From assembly GCF_025447595.1 (NCBI RefSeq), contig NZ_JAOEJU010000023.1, forward strand, positions 1 through 64,000: 64,000 bases of DNA, read 5' to 3'. Shown in pieces: positions 18,451-26,481 of this stretch. The number at the start of each line of letters is the position of its first letter. Position 1 is the first letter of the stretch. Source of the DNA: Pseudomonas koreensis (GTDB taxonomy: Bacteria; Pseudomonadota; Gammaproteobacteria; Pseudomonadales; Pseudomonadaceae). A model generated the notes under the pieces. That model saw only the letters and a list, made by a program, of their open reading frames with translations, was not told the DNA's origin and did no database searches. Made by a program: the position numbers and the translations under genes.

Positions 18451-19481
18451 GGTTGCACCTCGGCAACGGCGGGCGTGGCGGTGGAAAGCTCTTCTTCGTC
18501 GTCACCGTATTCAGTGTTGAAACCTTGTGCGTCCAGCCCCTGCTCGCGCAGGTGGCGCACCAGCACCCCAATCGAGCCGTGGGTGACCATCACTCGCTCG
18601 GCGCCGGTCTGTTCGATGGCCCACAACAGGCCGGGCCAGTCGGCGTGATCCGACAGCACGAAACCGCGATCGACCCCGCGCCGCCGACGGGTGCCGCGCA
18701 GGCGCATCCAGCCGCTGGCGAAGCTGTCGCTGTAATCGCCGAACCGGCGCATCCAGCTGCTTCCGCCGGCCGACGGCGGGGCGATGACCAGCGCCTGACG
18801 CATCATCGGGTCATTCTTTTTCACCTCGCCGGCGTAGATCGTTGGCGGCAGATACACGCCGGCCTCGCGGTACACCCGGTTCAGCGGCTCGACCGCACCG
18901 TGACTGAGGATCGGCCCGAGGGTTTCGTCGATGCCGTGGAGAATCCGTTGGGCCTTGCCGAACGAATAGCAGAACAGCACGCTGGCCTTGCCGGCCTCGA
19001 TGTTGCCCTGCCACCACTGATTGATCTCGGCGAACACCTGGGCTTGCGGCTGCCAGCGGTAGATCGGCAGGCCGAAGGTCGATTCGGTGATGAAGGTGTG
19101 GCAGCGCACCGGTTCGAACGGCGCGCAGGTGCCGTCGGGTTCGATCTTGTAGTCGCCGGACGCGACCCAGACTTCGCCGCCGTATTCCAGCCGCACCTGG
19201 GCCGAGCCGAGCACATGGCCGGCGGGATGAAAGCTCAGGGTGACGCCGTGGTGGGTCAGGCGCTGGCCGTAATCGAGGGTTTGCAGGTTGATGTCCGCGC
19301 CCAGACGCGCGCGCAGAATCCCTTCGCCGGCGCTGGCGGCCAGGTAATGCTGGTTGCCGCCACGGGCATGATCGCCATGGGCATGGGTGATCACCGAGCG
19401 CTCGACGGGCCGCCATGGGTCAATGTAGAAGTCCCCGGCGGGGCAGTAGAGGCCCTCGGGGCGAGCGATAACAAGGTCCAT
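18447..19481 (-). CDS. ligase-associated DNA exonuclease (MBL/beta-CASP fold)
   Basis: This 344-aa protein has the metallo-beta-lactamase signature THAHGDHARGG (about 34-44) and further metal ligands in the FHPAGHVLGSAQV segment (about 83). LSDHADWPGLL and the C-terminal VTHGS are typical of the SNM1/CPSF-like family. The gene type is a standard member of the ligase-associated DNA damage response group. It is the first gene of a two-gene operon with the ligase. Confidence 0.92.
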   Translation of the reverse strand: MDLVIARPEGLYCPAGDFYIDPWRPVERSVITHAHGDHARGGNQHYLAASAGEGILRARLGADINLQTLDYGQRLTHHGVTLSFHPAGHVLGSAQVRLEYGGEVWVASGDYKIEPDGTCAPFEPVRCHTFITESTFGLPIYRWQPQAQVFAEINQWWQGNIEAGKASVLFCYSFGKAQRILHGIDETLGPILSHGAVEPLNRVYREAGVYLPPTIYAGEVKKNDPMMRQALVIAPPSAGGSSWMRRFGDYSDSFASGWMRLRGTRRRRGVDRGFVLSDHADWPGLLWAIEQTGAERVMVTHGSIGVLVRHLREQGLDAQGFNTEYGDDEEELSTATPAVAEVQP

Positions 19482-19569
19482 GGCGTTACCGGAATGGAGG
19501 GGCTTGTTAGCTATGAGGTTGGCGCGAAGTCAGAAGTTCTATTGATTTTTCGGGGTTACACAAAATCAA

Positions 19570-19658
19570 TGTGGGAGCCCGCCTGCTGGCGATGGCGGTT
19601 TGTCTGACACCTCATCTTCGATGTGCCACCGCTATCGCCAGCAGGCTGGTTCCCACAG
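19570..19658. repeat. REPIN
   Basis: TGTGGGAGCCCGCCTGCTGGCGAT at the left end and an almost exact reverse complement ending TTCCCACA at the right end form paired REPs. They lie between the exonuclease and acylase genes. Confidence 0.85.
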
Positions 19659-19669
19659 GGGAGTCGCGC

Positions 19670-22120
19670 TTATTTTCCGGGAGTCAGGGTCAACCGCGTC
19701 TTGCCATACACCCGGTCAAAGTTCTGCGGCTGCATCGGTAGACCAATGTACTGGCCCTTGAGCCACGGATCGATGCCGTTCAGGTAGTTCGGACTCACCG
19801 GATTCCCGGATTGCCCCGTCCCGTTCTGCCCCATCAACGGTTCGCTCTGACCGAAGTCGACGATGAAACGCATCGACGGCGCACGCGTGGTGTTGAAGTC
19901 CTGGCCCCAGGCAAACGCCGCCGTGTTGAGGGTGGTGTGGTCGCCGCCCGCCGCGATTGGCCCGCGAACGGTCTGACCATTGGCATTCTTCCACTCGTAA
20001 CGGTGCAGTTTGCCCCATTGCCAGGCTCGGCGATCACCACCCAACTGACTGTCGCCAGCGCTGATCGCTGCCGCCAGACTGCGGGCGAGGATCGCCGGTT
20101 TGTCTTCTTTTTGCGGGGTACGGGCGTCGTCCCAGAAAGGACTGTCTTCGCGGCCCAGCAAATGATCGGCCTGGGCGGCGTAGGACAAATCGCCACTGGC
20201 GATAAACGCTTTCCACGCCGGGCTGCCCTGCGGGCCTAGCTCGTCGAGGAAGATCTGCTTCATGCTTTCCTGCAGGAACAACTCGTAGATCACCGCGTCG
20301 GCGGAGGTCGGGCTGAGCTTGCCGTCGAACGTCATCAGACGTGTATAGGCTTCGCGCGCCTTACTACGCTCGGCTTCCGGCAGTGCGTCGATCGCCTGTT
20401 TCAGCGGCTGCGCCATGCCCGGTGCTTCGAACATTTTCTTCAGCTTGGCGGCGAAGGTGGTGGTCTGGTCGTACTGCATGGCGATCACACTGCGACCGTC
20501 ATGCTTGCCGCTGCCAGCCAGTTCTGCCAAGCGCTCGCCACGCTCCGGGGCTGCCCAGGAATTGGACAGTTGCATGCCGTAGCCGTGAGGAATGACCCGC
20601 TGGTTGGCGGTGCCGAGCCAGCCTTGGGCCGGGTCCTGATCGTACGGGTGCAGCATCGGGTCGGCGTAACCGTCCCAGTCATAGCGACCTTCCCAGCCCG
20701 GCGACGGCAACAGACCTTCACCTTCACGACGGTTCGGGAATCGTCCGGTAACTTGCCAGCCAATGTTGCTGGCGTCGGCAAACACCAGATTCAGCGCGAT
20801 GGCGCGGATTTCCCGGCTGGCGTCCGAGGCACGTTCAACGTTCTGGGCGCGGCTCAGGTCGAAAAACGCATCGAGGGATTTGTCATCGGTGAAGCTCGGC
20901 GTCTGCAAGGCCAGGCCGAAACCCGCGCCCTGAGCGGCAGCCTGGGTGCTGTTGAGCAGCGCGCCATGGCGGGTTTCGTACACCGCTTCGCGAATCGGCC
21001 GCTGGCCTTTGACGAAGTAGGTTTCGTTGCGCACGGCGACCGGTTGCCATTTGCCGTTGACCTCGTAGGTCAGGCTGCTGCCCTGACGACGGATTTTTTC
21101 CAGGAACAGGTCCTGGTTATCGCCGAGCACGCTGGTCAGGCTCCACGCCACCTTGCCGTTGAAACCGCCGAGCACCATCGGCAGACCGGCCACGGTCACG
21201 CCGGCGGCCTGGTATTTCGGAGCGCGGATCTGCACGAAACTCCACAGCGACGGCGCGGCCAGCGGGCCATGGCTGTCGCTGGCCAGCAGGCTCTTGCCGC
21301 TGCGGCTGCGTTGCGGGGCGATGGCCCAGTTGTTCGACGACTGACTGCCCAGCAGGTTGATGGCGGCCAGTTGTTCGCTGGCGTTGCTCAGCTCCGTCAG
21401 CCCCGGAATCTGCCCGTTGAGCTTGATGCCTTGCAGCTTGTCGGCTTCGGCCAGCGGCAGGTTTTCGTCGGGAGCGGACGGGGTCAGCCACGCGAGTTTG
21501 TCGTTGGTAACGGTCTGCGCCAGCACCAGCGAGGCAATTTCTTCCGGCAGGTTCGCCGACTGGCTGAAGTTCAGCAGGCAGAAGATCAGCGCCGAATCTT
21601 CCGGTTTCCAGTATTCAGGCTTGTAGCCGCTGGAAGCCAGATCCCCCGGCAGTTTGTCGGCGTAGCGGAACAGGTAGGCGTTGACGCCCCGGGCATAGAC
21701 TTCGAAGAAACGCTTGAGCCGTGGCGACGAAGCCTTGTACAGCTCGCCGGCGCTTTTCTTCAGGTTGACGGCGCGCATGTAGCGGTCGGCGTCGAGCATC
21801 GACGCACCGGACATTTCCGCCAGACGACCTTGGGCCAGCAGGCGCAGGGTGACCATCTGATTGATCCGGTCGCTGGCATGCACGTAACCGAGGGCGAACA
21901 GTGCGTCGTGGAAGCTGTTGCTTTCAATCAGCGGCATGCCCATGGCATTGCGGCGTACCGAAACGTTCTGCGCCAGGCCCTTGAGCGGCTGCACACCGGA
22001 GGTCGGCGGGAGGGTGTCCTGGGCGTTCCAGGTCTGACAACCGGTCAGGCTCAGAACACCGGCCACTGCTGCGGCAACGCCGAACCGGGGAAGAAAATGT
22101 GAAAGGGCTGGCGAGGCCAT
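19670..22120 (-). CDS. quiP: acyl-homoserine-lactone acylase QuiP (penicillin acylase family)
   Basis: This 816-aa Ntn-hydrolase precursor has a lipoprotein-type signal (LTGC, Cys28) and should self-cleave before Ser262 in the SSNNWAIAP motif, giving alpha and beta chains. QuiP of P. aeruginosa removes acyl chains from long-chain homoserine lactones. The match is by length, start (MASPALSHFLPRFG) and catalytic context. I chose this ATG because AGGAG lies just upstream; a start 26 codons earlier has no such signal. Substrate is inferred. Confidence 0.9.
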   Translation of the reverse strand: MASPALSHFLPRFGVAAAVAGVLSLTGCQTWNAQDTLPPTSGVQPLKGLAQNVSVRRNAMGMPLIESNSFHDALFALGYVHASDRINQMVTLRLLAQGRLAEMSGASMLDADRYMRAVNLKKSAGELYKASSPRLKRFFEVYARGVNAYLFRYADKLPGDLASSGYKPEYWKPEDSALIFCLLNFSQSANLPEEIASLVLAQTVTNDKLAWLTPSAPDENLPLAEADKLQGIKLNGQIPGLTELSNASEQLAAINLLGSQSSNNWAIAPQRSRSGKSLLASDSHGPLAAPSLWSFVQIRAPKYQAAGVTVAGLPMVLGGFNGKVAWSLTSVLGDNQDLFLEKIRRQGSSLTYEVNGKWQPVAVRNETYFVKGQRPIREAVYETRHGALLNSTQAAAQGAGFGLALQTPSFTDDKSLDAFFDLSRAQNVERASDASREIRAIALNLVFADASNIGWQVTGRFPNRREGEGLLPSPGWEGRYDWDGYADPMLHPYDQDPAQGWLGTANQRVIPHGYGMQLSNSWAAPERGERLAELAGSGKHDGRSVIAMQYDQTTTFAAKLKKMFEAPGMAQPLKQAIDALPEAERSKAREAYTRLMTFDGKLSPTSADAVIYELFLQESMKQIFLDELGPQGSPAWKAFIASGDLSYAAQADHLLGREDSPFWDDARTPQKEDKPAILARSLAAAISAGDSQLGGDRRAWQWGKLHRYEWKNANGQTVRGPIAAGGDHTTLNTAAFAWGQDFNTTRAPSMRFIVDFGQSEPLMGQNGTGQSGNPVSPNYLNGIDPWLKGQYIGLPMQPQNFDRVYGKTRLTLTPGK

Positions 22121-22226
22121 GGCAAAGCTCCTGCGGGGGTGTAGAGGCTGGGGGCGCAATAAAGCCGCTACGTTAGTGAGCAGGAGGGGGCCGCGCAAGC
22201 GGGGCGAGCGGTTATTTCTTCCCGTT

Positions 22227-22252
22227 GATCGTTCCCGCGCACGGGAACGATC
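22227..22252. repeat. palindromic repeat (GATCGTTCCCG family)
   Basis: GATCGTTCCCG (22227-22237) pairs perfectly with CGGGAACGATC (22242-22252). This family of dispersed palindromes is common in the group. It lies after the GST stop and could also act as a terminator. Confidence 0.75.
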
Positions 22253-22264
22253 AGGCCGGGTGAC

Positions 22265-22909
22265 TCAAGCCTTCGGCGGATTGATCTTCTGCACCAGCGC
22301 ATAGGCCTTCACGGTCGCCGGGCGGTCTTTGATGTGGTTGAACCAGCGCTGCACGTTCGGGAAGTCTTCCAGGTTCTGGCTCTGCCACTTGTGCGAGACG
22401 ATCCATGGGTAGATCGCCATGTCGGCGATGCTGTATTCGCTGCCGGCGACGAACTCGTTGTTGGCCAGTTGCTTGTCCAGCACCCCGTACAGGCGCGCGG
22501 TTTCATCGATGTAGCGCTTGATCGCGTAGGGGATTTTTTCCGGGGCGAACTGGCTGAAATGATGGTTTTGCCCGGCCATCGGCCCCAGCCCGCCCATTTG
22601 CCAGAATAGCCATTGCAGCGCCACCTGGCGGCCACGCAGATCCTTGGGCAGGAACTTGCCGGTCTTTTCGGCGAGGTACAGCAGGATCGCCCCGGACTCG
22701 AACAGCGACAACGGCTCGCCGCCATCGGCCGGCTCATGATCGACGATGGCCGGGATGCGATTGTTTGGCGCGATTTTCAGAAAGTGCGGCTGGAACTGCT
22801 CGCCCTGGCTGATGTTGATCGGGTGCACGTTGTAGCGCAAGCCCGCTTCTTCGAGGAACAGGGAAATCTTGTGGCCGTTGGGCGTGGTCCAGTAATACAG
22901 GTCGATCAT
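22265..22909 (-). CDS. glutathione S-transferase family protein (YfcG/YghU-like)
   Basis: This 214-aa protein has an N-terminal thioredoxin-fold domain (MIDLYYWTTPNGHKISLFLEE) and a helical C-terminal domain. The TTPNGHK motif is characteristic of nu-class enzymes such as YfcG, which have glutathione-dependent disulfide reductase activity. I chose the second methionine because GGAG lies 6-7 nt upstream of it; four more residues are possible. Confidence 0.9.
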   Translation of the reverse strand: MIDLYYWTTPNGHKISLFLEEAGLRYNVHPINISQGEQFQPHFLKIAPNNRIPAIVDHEPADGGEPLSLFESGAILLYLAEKTGKFLPKDLRGRQVALQWLFWQMGGLGPMAGQNHHFSQFAPEKIPYAIKRYIDETARLYGVLDKQLANNEFVAGSEYSIADMAIYPWIVSHKWQSQNLEDFPNVQRWFNHIKDRPATVKAYALVQKINPPKA

Positions 22910-23056
22910 GGAAAGCTCCAAATCAGGAAAATGGCTTACGTGCGGACAGCAAACGCCGGCTTCAGGTTGTCCCGTGTGCGTTCGATAGCTTGCTTAGGTA
23001 CAGGAGGTGATGCTCAAGTACGGGAAATTCAATGACCCCGCGTGAGAAAAATCGCC

Positions 23057-23617
23057 ATGGAGCTCAAGGCCAACGCTGCACTGATCATCATCGACCAGCA
23101 AAAGGGCATTCTGGAGCCGCGTCTGGGGCGGCGGAATAATCCGTCGGCCGAAGAGCGGATTCTTGATTTGCTGGGCTTCTGGCGACGCAGTGGGCGGCCG
23201 GTGATCCACGTGCAGCACCTCTCGCGCTCGCCGGAATCAGTGTTCTGGCCCGAGCAGTCAGGTGTGGAATTTCAGGACAGGTTTTTGCCGCAGGACGGCG
23301 AATGGCTGATCCAGAAACAGGTACCGGATGCGTTTTGTGCGACGGGGCTTGAAGCGAAATTGCGTGAGGCGGGGATCGGGCAATTGGTCATCGTCGGCGT
23401 GGCGACGAACAACTCGGTGGAATCCACGGCACGCACGGCGGGCAATCTGGGGTTTGACGCGTGGGTGGCGGAGGATGCGTGCTTTACCTTCGACAAGGCC
23501 GATTATTTCGGCACGTTGCGCTCGGCAGAGGAGGTGCATGCGATGTCGCTGGGGAACTTGCACGGGGAGTATGCGACGGTGGTCAGCAGTGCCGAGATTC
23601 TCGGGGTCGTCCGATAG
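23057..23617 (+). CDS. isochorismatase-like hydrolase family protein
   Basis: This 186-aa protein has the isochorismatase-like fold. Asp13 (IIIDQQ) and Lys87 (IQKQVP) of the catalytic triad are present, but the position normally held by the nucleophilic Cys is Ser120 (GVATNNSVESTAR). It may therefore be a non-cysteine subfamily with a different or lost hydrolase activity. The start is uncertain: a GTG five codons upstream (23042) is in frame and neither has a strong ribosome site. Confidence 0.82.
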   Translation: MELKANAALIIIDQQKGILEPRLGRRNNPSAEERILDLLGFWRRSGRPVIHVQHLSRSPESVFWPEQSGVEFQDRFLPQDGEWLIQKQVPDAFCATGLEAKLREAGIGQLVIVGVATNNSVESTARTAGNLGFDAWVAEDACFTFDKADYFGTLRSAEEVHAMSLGNLHGEYATVVSSAEILGVVR

Positions 23618-23633
23618 GGATTTGTTATATGTG

Positions 23634-23730
23634 CTATCGCCATCGCTGGCAGGCCAGCTCCCACAGTGGAGTGCATTCCATCTGAAGGAACCGGATCCCA
23701 ATGTGGGAGCGAGCCTGCTCGCGATGACGA
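23634..23730. repeat. REPIN
   Basis: CTATCGCCATCGCTGGCAGG...CTCCCACA (23634-23665) is followed by an inverted partner TGTGGGAGCGAGCCTGCTCGCGATG (23702-23726). Confidence 0.82.
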
Positions 23731-23763
23731 TCGATCAGGCGAAGAAAGTCTTCGCCCGAAACA

Positions 23764-23970
23764 TCAAGCGCCGTGGCATTTCTTGAATTTCTTGCCGTTA
23801 CCGCATGGGCAAGGGTCGTTGCGGCCAACGTCTTTCAGGGCGTTGCGCACCGGTTCCTGGTGGGCATGGCCGCAGTTCGGGCCGTGGACATGGCCATGGT
23901 CGTGATCATGGTGGTGATGGTCATGATCGTGGTTGCAGTCAGGGCCATGGACATGAGGTTGCTGGGTCAT
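23764..23970 (-). CDS. His-rich SEC-C motif protein
   Basis: This 68-aa protein has a histidine/aspartate-rich N-terminal half, with two HGP-(D/N)-C motifs flanking a run of HD repeats. The C-terminus is a complete SEC-C zinc motif (NDPCPCGNGKKFKKCHG), the zinc-binding tail also found on SecA. Metal binding is near certain; the role is unknown. The start MTQQPHVHG follows the LEA2 gene by 5 nt, so the two are probably one transcript. Confidence 0.85.
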   Translation of the reverse strand: MTQQPHVHGPDCNHDHDHHHHDHDHGHVHGPNCGHAHQEPVRNALKDVGRNDPCPCGNGKKFKKCHGA

Positions 23971-23975
23971 CGGGG

Positions 23976-24461
23976 TCACTCCGTAATCAAATCGGCGGGG
24001 ATTATCACGCCATTGCGCGCCAGGTGCACGTAGTGAGCGATGAATAAACCGGTTTCCATCTCGCCCTCCAGTCGATAGGGAATCTGCTGGTTCGGGTTTT
24101 TCAGCATCTTCACCACCTCCTTCACCTTCGGCCACAGGTTGGTACGGATCGGCACCTTATAAAATTTGCTGCTTTTGGGGCTGACAGTGATCCAGTGTTC
24201 ATGCTCGCCGTCGGCCAGCAGCATGTCGGCCAGATGCACACGGTATTCCAGGCCGCGCACGGTCAGGTCGCTGTCATTGGGGTTATCGATACGAAAATGC
24301 AGGATGAATTTCTGTTCCAGCAACTTGGCGCGCACCACTTCGACTTTCACCAGGTGCACGGCGGGGTCGAGGGAATCGTCGGTAAACCAGGACGCGCAGC
24401 CGCCGAGCCCCAGAAACACGAGCAGTGAGAAGATCTGGAATGTGCGCCAATGACCGAGCAT
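23976..24461 (-). CDS. LEA type 2 family lipoprotein
   Basis: This 161-aa protein has a lipobox (GLGGC, Cys22) and one WHy/LEA14-type beta-sandwich domain (FILHFRIDNPNDSDLTVRGLEYRV). Such proteins are tied to envelope or desiccation stress but have no known activity. GGGAGTT precedes the ATG. Confidence 0.87.
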   Translation of the reverse strand: MLGHWRTFQIFSLLVFLGLGGCASWFTDDSLDPAVHLVKVEVVRAKLLEQKFILHFRIDNPNDSDLTVRGLEYRVHLADMLLADGEHEHWITVSPKSSKFYKVPIRTNLWPKVKEVVKMLKNPNQQIPYRLEGEMETGLFIAHYVHLARNGVIIPADLITE

Positions 24462-24492
24462 GGTTTAACTCCCTTTGCCGCCCAGTCTAGCT

Positions 24493-24969
24493 TCAGCTGC
24501 CGAAATACCCCGCGCAGCATTTCTTGAACTTCTGGCCGCTGGCGCACGGGCAGGCGTCGTTGCGGCCCAGTTTCAGTTGTACGGTCGGGTCGATGAAGTA
24601 CCAGCGCCCGGTGTTCTGCACGAACGACGAGCGCTCGCGGTGGCTGTGTTCGCCCTGACCGTCATGCCAGCGTGCGGTGAAAGTCACGAAGGCGTGTTCC
24701 GGCTGGCCCCCGAGGACTTCCGAGCTTTCCACGTCCAGGCCGAGCCAGGTGCTTTGGGCGCTCCAGTCGCTGATCGACTGGCGGTCCAGCCCCGCTTGCT
24801 GGGCGGGCAAAGTGGTCGCCACCAGGTAATCGATCAGGCCCAGCACATAGGCGCTATAGCGCGAGCGCATCAGGGCTTCGGCACACGGGGCCGGATGGCC
24901 GGCGTGATAGTGACCGCAGCAGGCATCCAGCAGATTGCCGCTGCCGCAAGGGCAAATGGCTGTACTCAT
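24493..24969 (-). CDS. YchJ family protein (SEC-C motifs at both ends)
   Basis: This 158-aa protein starts STAICPCGSGNLLDACCG and ends NDACPCASGQKFKKCC, two SEC-C zinc motifs around an NTF2-like YchJ core (LMRSRYSAYVLGLIDYLVATT). I placed the start at the family-typical N-terminus; an upstream ATG adds 15 residues. The function is unknown. It is the last conserved chromosomal gene before the island. Confidence 0.87.
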   Translation of the reverse strand: MSTAICPCGSGNLLDACCGHYHAGHPAPCAEALMRSRYSAYVLGLIDYLVATTLPAQQAGLDRQSISDWSAQSTWLGLDVESSEVLGGQPEHAFVTFTARWHDGQGEHSHRERSSFVQNTGRWYFIDPTVQLKLGRNDACPCASGQKFKKCCAGYFGS

Positions 24970-25131
24970 TCGATCCGGAGCCTTGCTAACTGTTATATGT
25001 GTTTTATTTTCCATAAATCAGTCACTTACCGAAATTAACTTTTTTCACTTGTTCAGCTCATGTAGCAAATGAGCCATCAGCCTCATTGCAACTCCACGGC
25101 AGCCTCATCGAGTGTTTGTCAGAGGTGAAGC

Positions 25132-25677
25132 TTAGTCTATGAGGATCATGCTATACGGAATCGTCAAGGGCATTACATTCAAACTCCTCGTTTCAGATAA
25201 CGGCGTTTTTAGTCCTACAGTGCTAATCAACCCGATTCCAATGCATTTGACCCAGGAGCTAAGAAGGGAGCCGTACGCGACAGTTAAAAACTTCGCAAGG
25301 TTTATCGCTGTACGGTCTACGGCGAAGAAAACCAGCAGAAGGGTACCCGGCAAGATGAAAGGAAAGGACGTAAACCAGTATGGGCACATAACTGAGGGCC
25401 TCTGTAAGGGGCTACAGTTTGACTCGCTGGTTGTCCGGCGCAAACCAAAAACCGGTTCAAAAAATCCGGTGGAATGGCGCCGGGAGGTGCTGATTACTAA
25501 GAGGCTTGTTCGCATCAGCCACAGAAGGGCCAGACATAACCCTCCAATGATGGCGAGCAACAATTTTACCGTGCGTGCTTTCGAACGGTCGCGCGGCGCG
25601 ATAACCCGGTCTTTGCTCTGGAGGTTCAGAGCCAACTCACGATTTTCCATCTCCAGTTCGCGCTTCTCATCCAGCAT
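25132..25677 (-). CDS. hypothetical membrane protein
   Basis: This roughly 181-aa frame has a charged coiled-coil N-terminus (DEKRELEMENRELALN), a strong membrane segment (about residues 40-60) and further hydrophobic stretches in the C-terminal half. The N-terminal part looks protein-like; the middle is less convincing and could reflect an old frameshift. Base composition is lower in GC than the flanking core genes. No function can be given, and no strong ribosome site precedes the ATG. Confidence 0.45.
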   Translation of the reverse strand: MLDEKRELEMENRELALNLQSKDRVIAPRDRSKARTVKLLLAIIGGLCLALLWLMRTSLLVISTSRRHSTGFFEPVFGLRRTTSESNCSPLQRPSVMCPYWFTSFPFILPGTLLLVFFAVDRTAINLAKFLTVAYGSLLSSWVKCIGIGLISTVGLKTPLSETRSLNVMPLTIPYSMILID

Positions 25678-25978
25678 TTGCCGCAATGTTTTCCCGGTTC
25701 AGGCTAAGAAAGGCATAGGTTTGATCTGCTGCCAGTGGCAAATGGATGGGGGAGATCTCGATTTCCGTCTTGACGAACTCAGGGTCGTATTAGAACAGAC
25801 CCAGCGTTGTCTTCCTCTCAAAGCAAGTCGCCGCCAAAAGATTGTACAGATACACCTTCGCAGTAATCACTACTGAACCTCTCTTAGCAAATTTGTCCCT
25901 AGGCGGTGAAATTACCGTGCCCCCCGACCGAGCCTTGAGCGGTCAACCTCCCTGTTCGGGCCCAGGTGGCTCGTACCT

Positions 25979-26226
25979 GGGAAATTGCCCCCTGCTTGAC
26001 CACCCGTTTGCGCTGTATATGACCCCCCATTTGCATTGGATCTGACCAGCTGTTTGCATGGGACGTGACCAGATGCTTTGAATGGATTCATCAGAGCATG
26101 AGAATTTTGCTCTCGGCCATATTCAGCTCACAGTTGAGTAATTGCACGAGGTTGCCCCCGATTTGCTTTCGACCTGACCAGTCATGTGCACCGTATTTGA
26201 CCCGCAAGATTTGTGGAGACATGACC
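25979..26226 (+). repeat. 23-bp-periodic direct repeat array (TTTGC...TGACC)
   Basis: TGACC ends units at 26001, 26024, 26047 and 26070, exactly 23 bp apart. A second group ends at 26179, 26202 and 26226. Most units also carry TTTGC about 9 nt before TGACC. A degenerate fifth unit follows the first group. All point the same way. They could be multiple-repeat ends of a lost IS21-type element or iteron-like protein sites. Confidence 0.7.
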
Positions 26227-26231
26227 TGCAG

Positions 26232-26318
26232 AGAACGGCCAGAAGCTGACAATCATGACCGACCGCTTACGGCCAAAAGCGGACGTTCTGGAGCGACCGC
26301 TGTCGGCCAGAAGCAGCC
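26232..26318. repeat. dispersed palindrome cluster, copy 1 (CGCTTxCGGCCAAAAGCGG)
   Basis: Three adjoining units share the core CGGCCA(A/G)AAGC, and the best one (26261-26285) is a near-palindrome CCGCTTACGGCCAAAAGCGG. Related clusters recur at 30513-30610 and 39866-39891. Confidence 0.7.
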
Positions 26319-26481
26319 ATTGATCGAGCTCCTCGTCTGGCCGGCTGCTGTTTGCGGCTGAGGGCAGCAAGCGACCCAAGGCTGCCGCGGGATACCAACC
26401 GGGGTGACCCGCATGGAACGTCAACATGCTTCTACTTAGCTTTCAGGTGACTTTTATCTCTGTTCTGATAGATGATCCTAA

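Larger units (their letters stand above)
25687..26481. other. gene-poor region with repeat remnants
   Basis: No convincing gene is present. The stretch holds a 23-bp-periodic TGACC array (25979-26226) and a cluster of CGGCCAAAAGC-type palindromes (26232-26318), each listed separately. Short open frames here are made of these repeats. No transposase gene is left. Confidence 0.6.

Noticed and set aside
20501..22102. 533-codon plus-strand frame opposite quiP
   Set aside because: It is antisense to clear acylase motifs and has no ribosome site or family features.
25139..25876. 245-codon plus-strand frame
   Set aside because: It is Arg/Ser-rich with no domain; the minus strand has a plausible coiled coil and membrane segments.
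25979..26226. Intact IS element at the 23-bp array
   Set aside because: No transposase or ATPase gene, even degraded, is recognisable between or beside the repeats.
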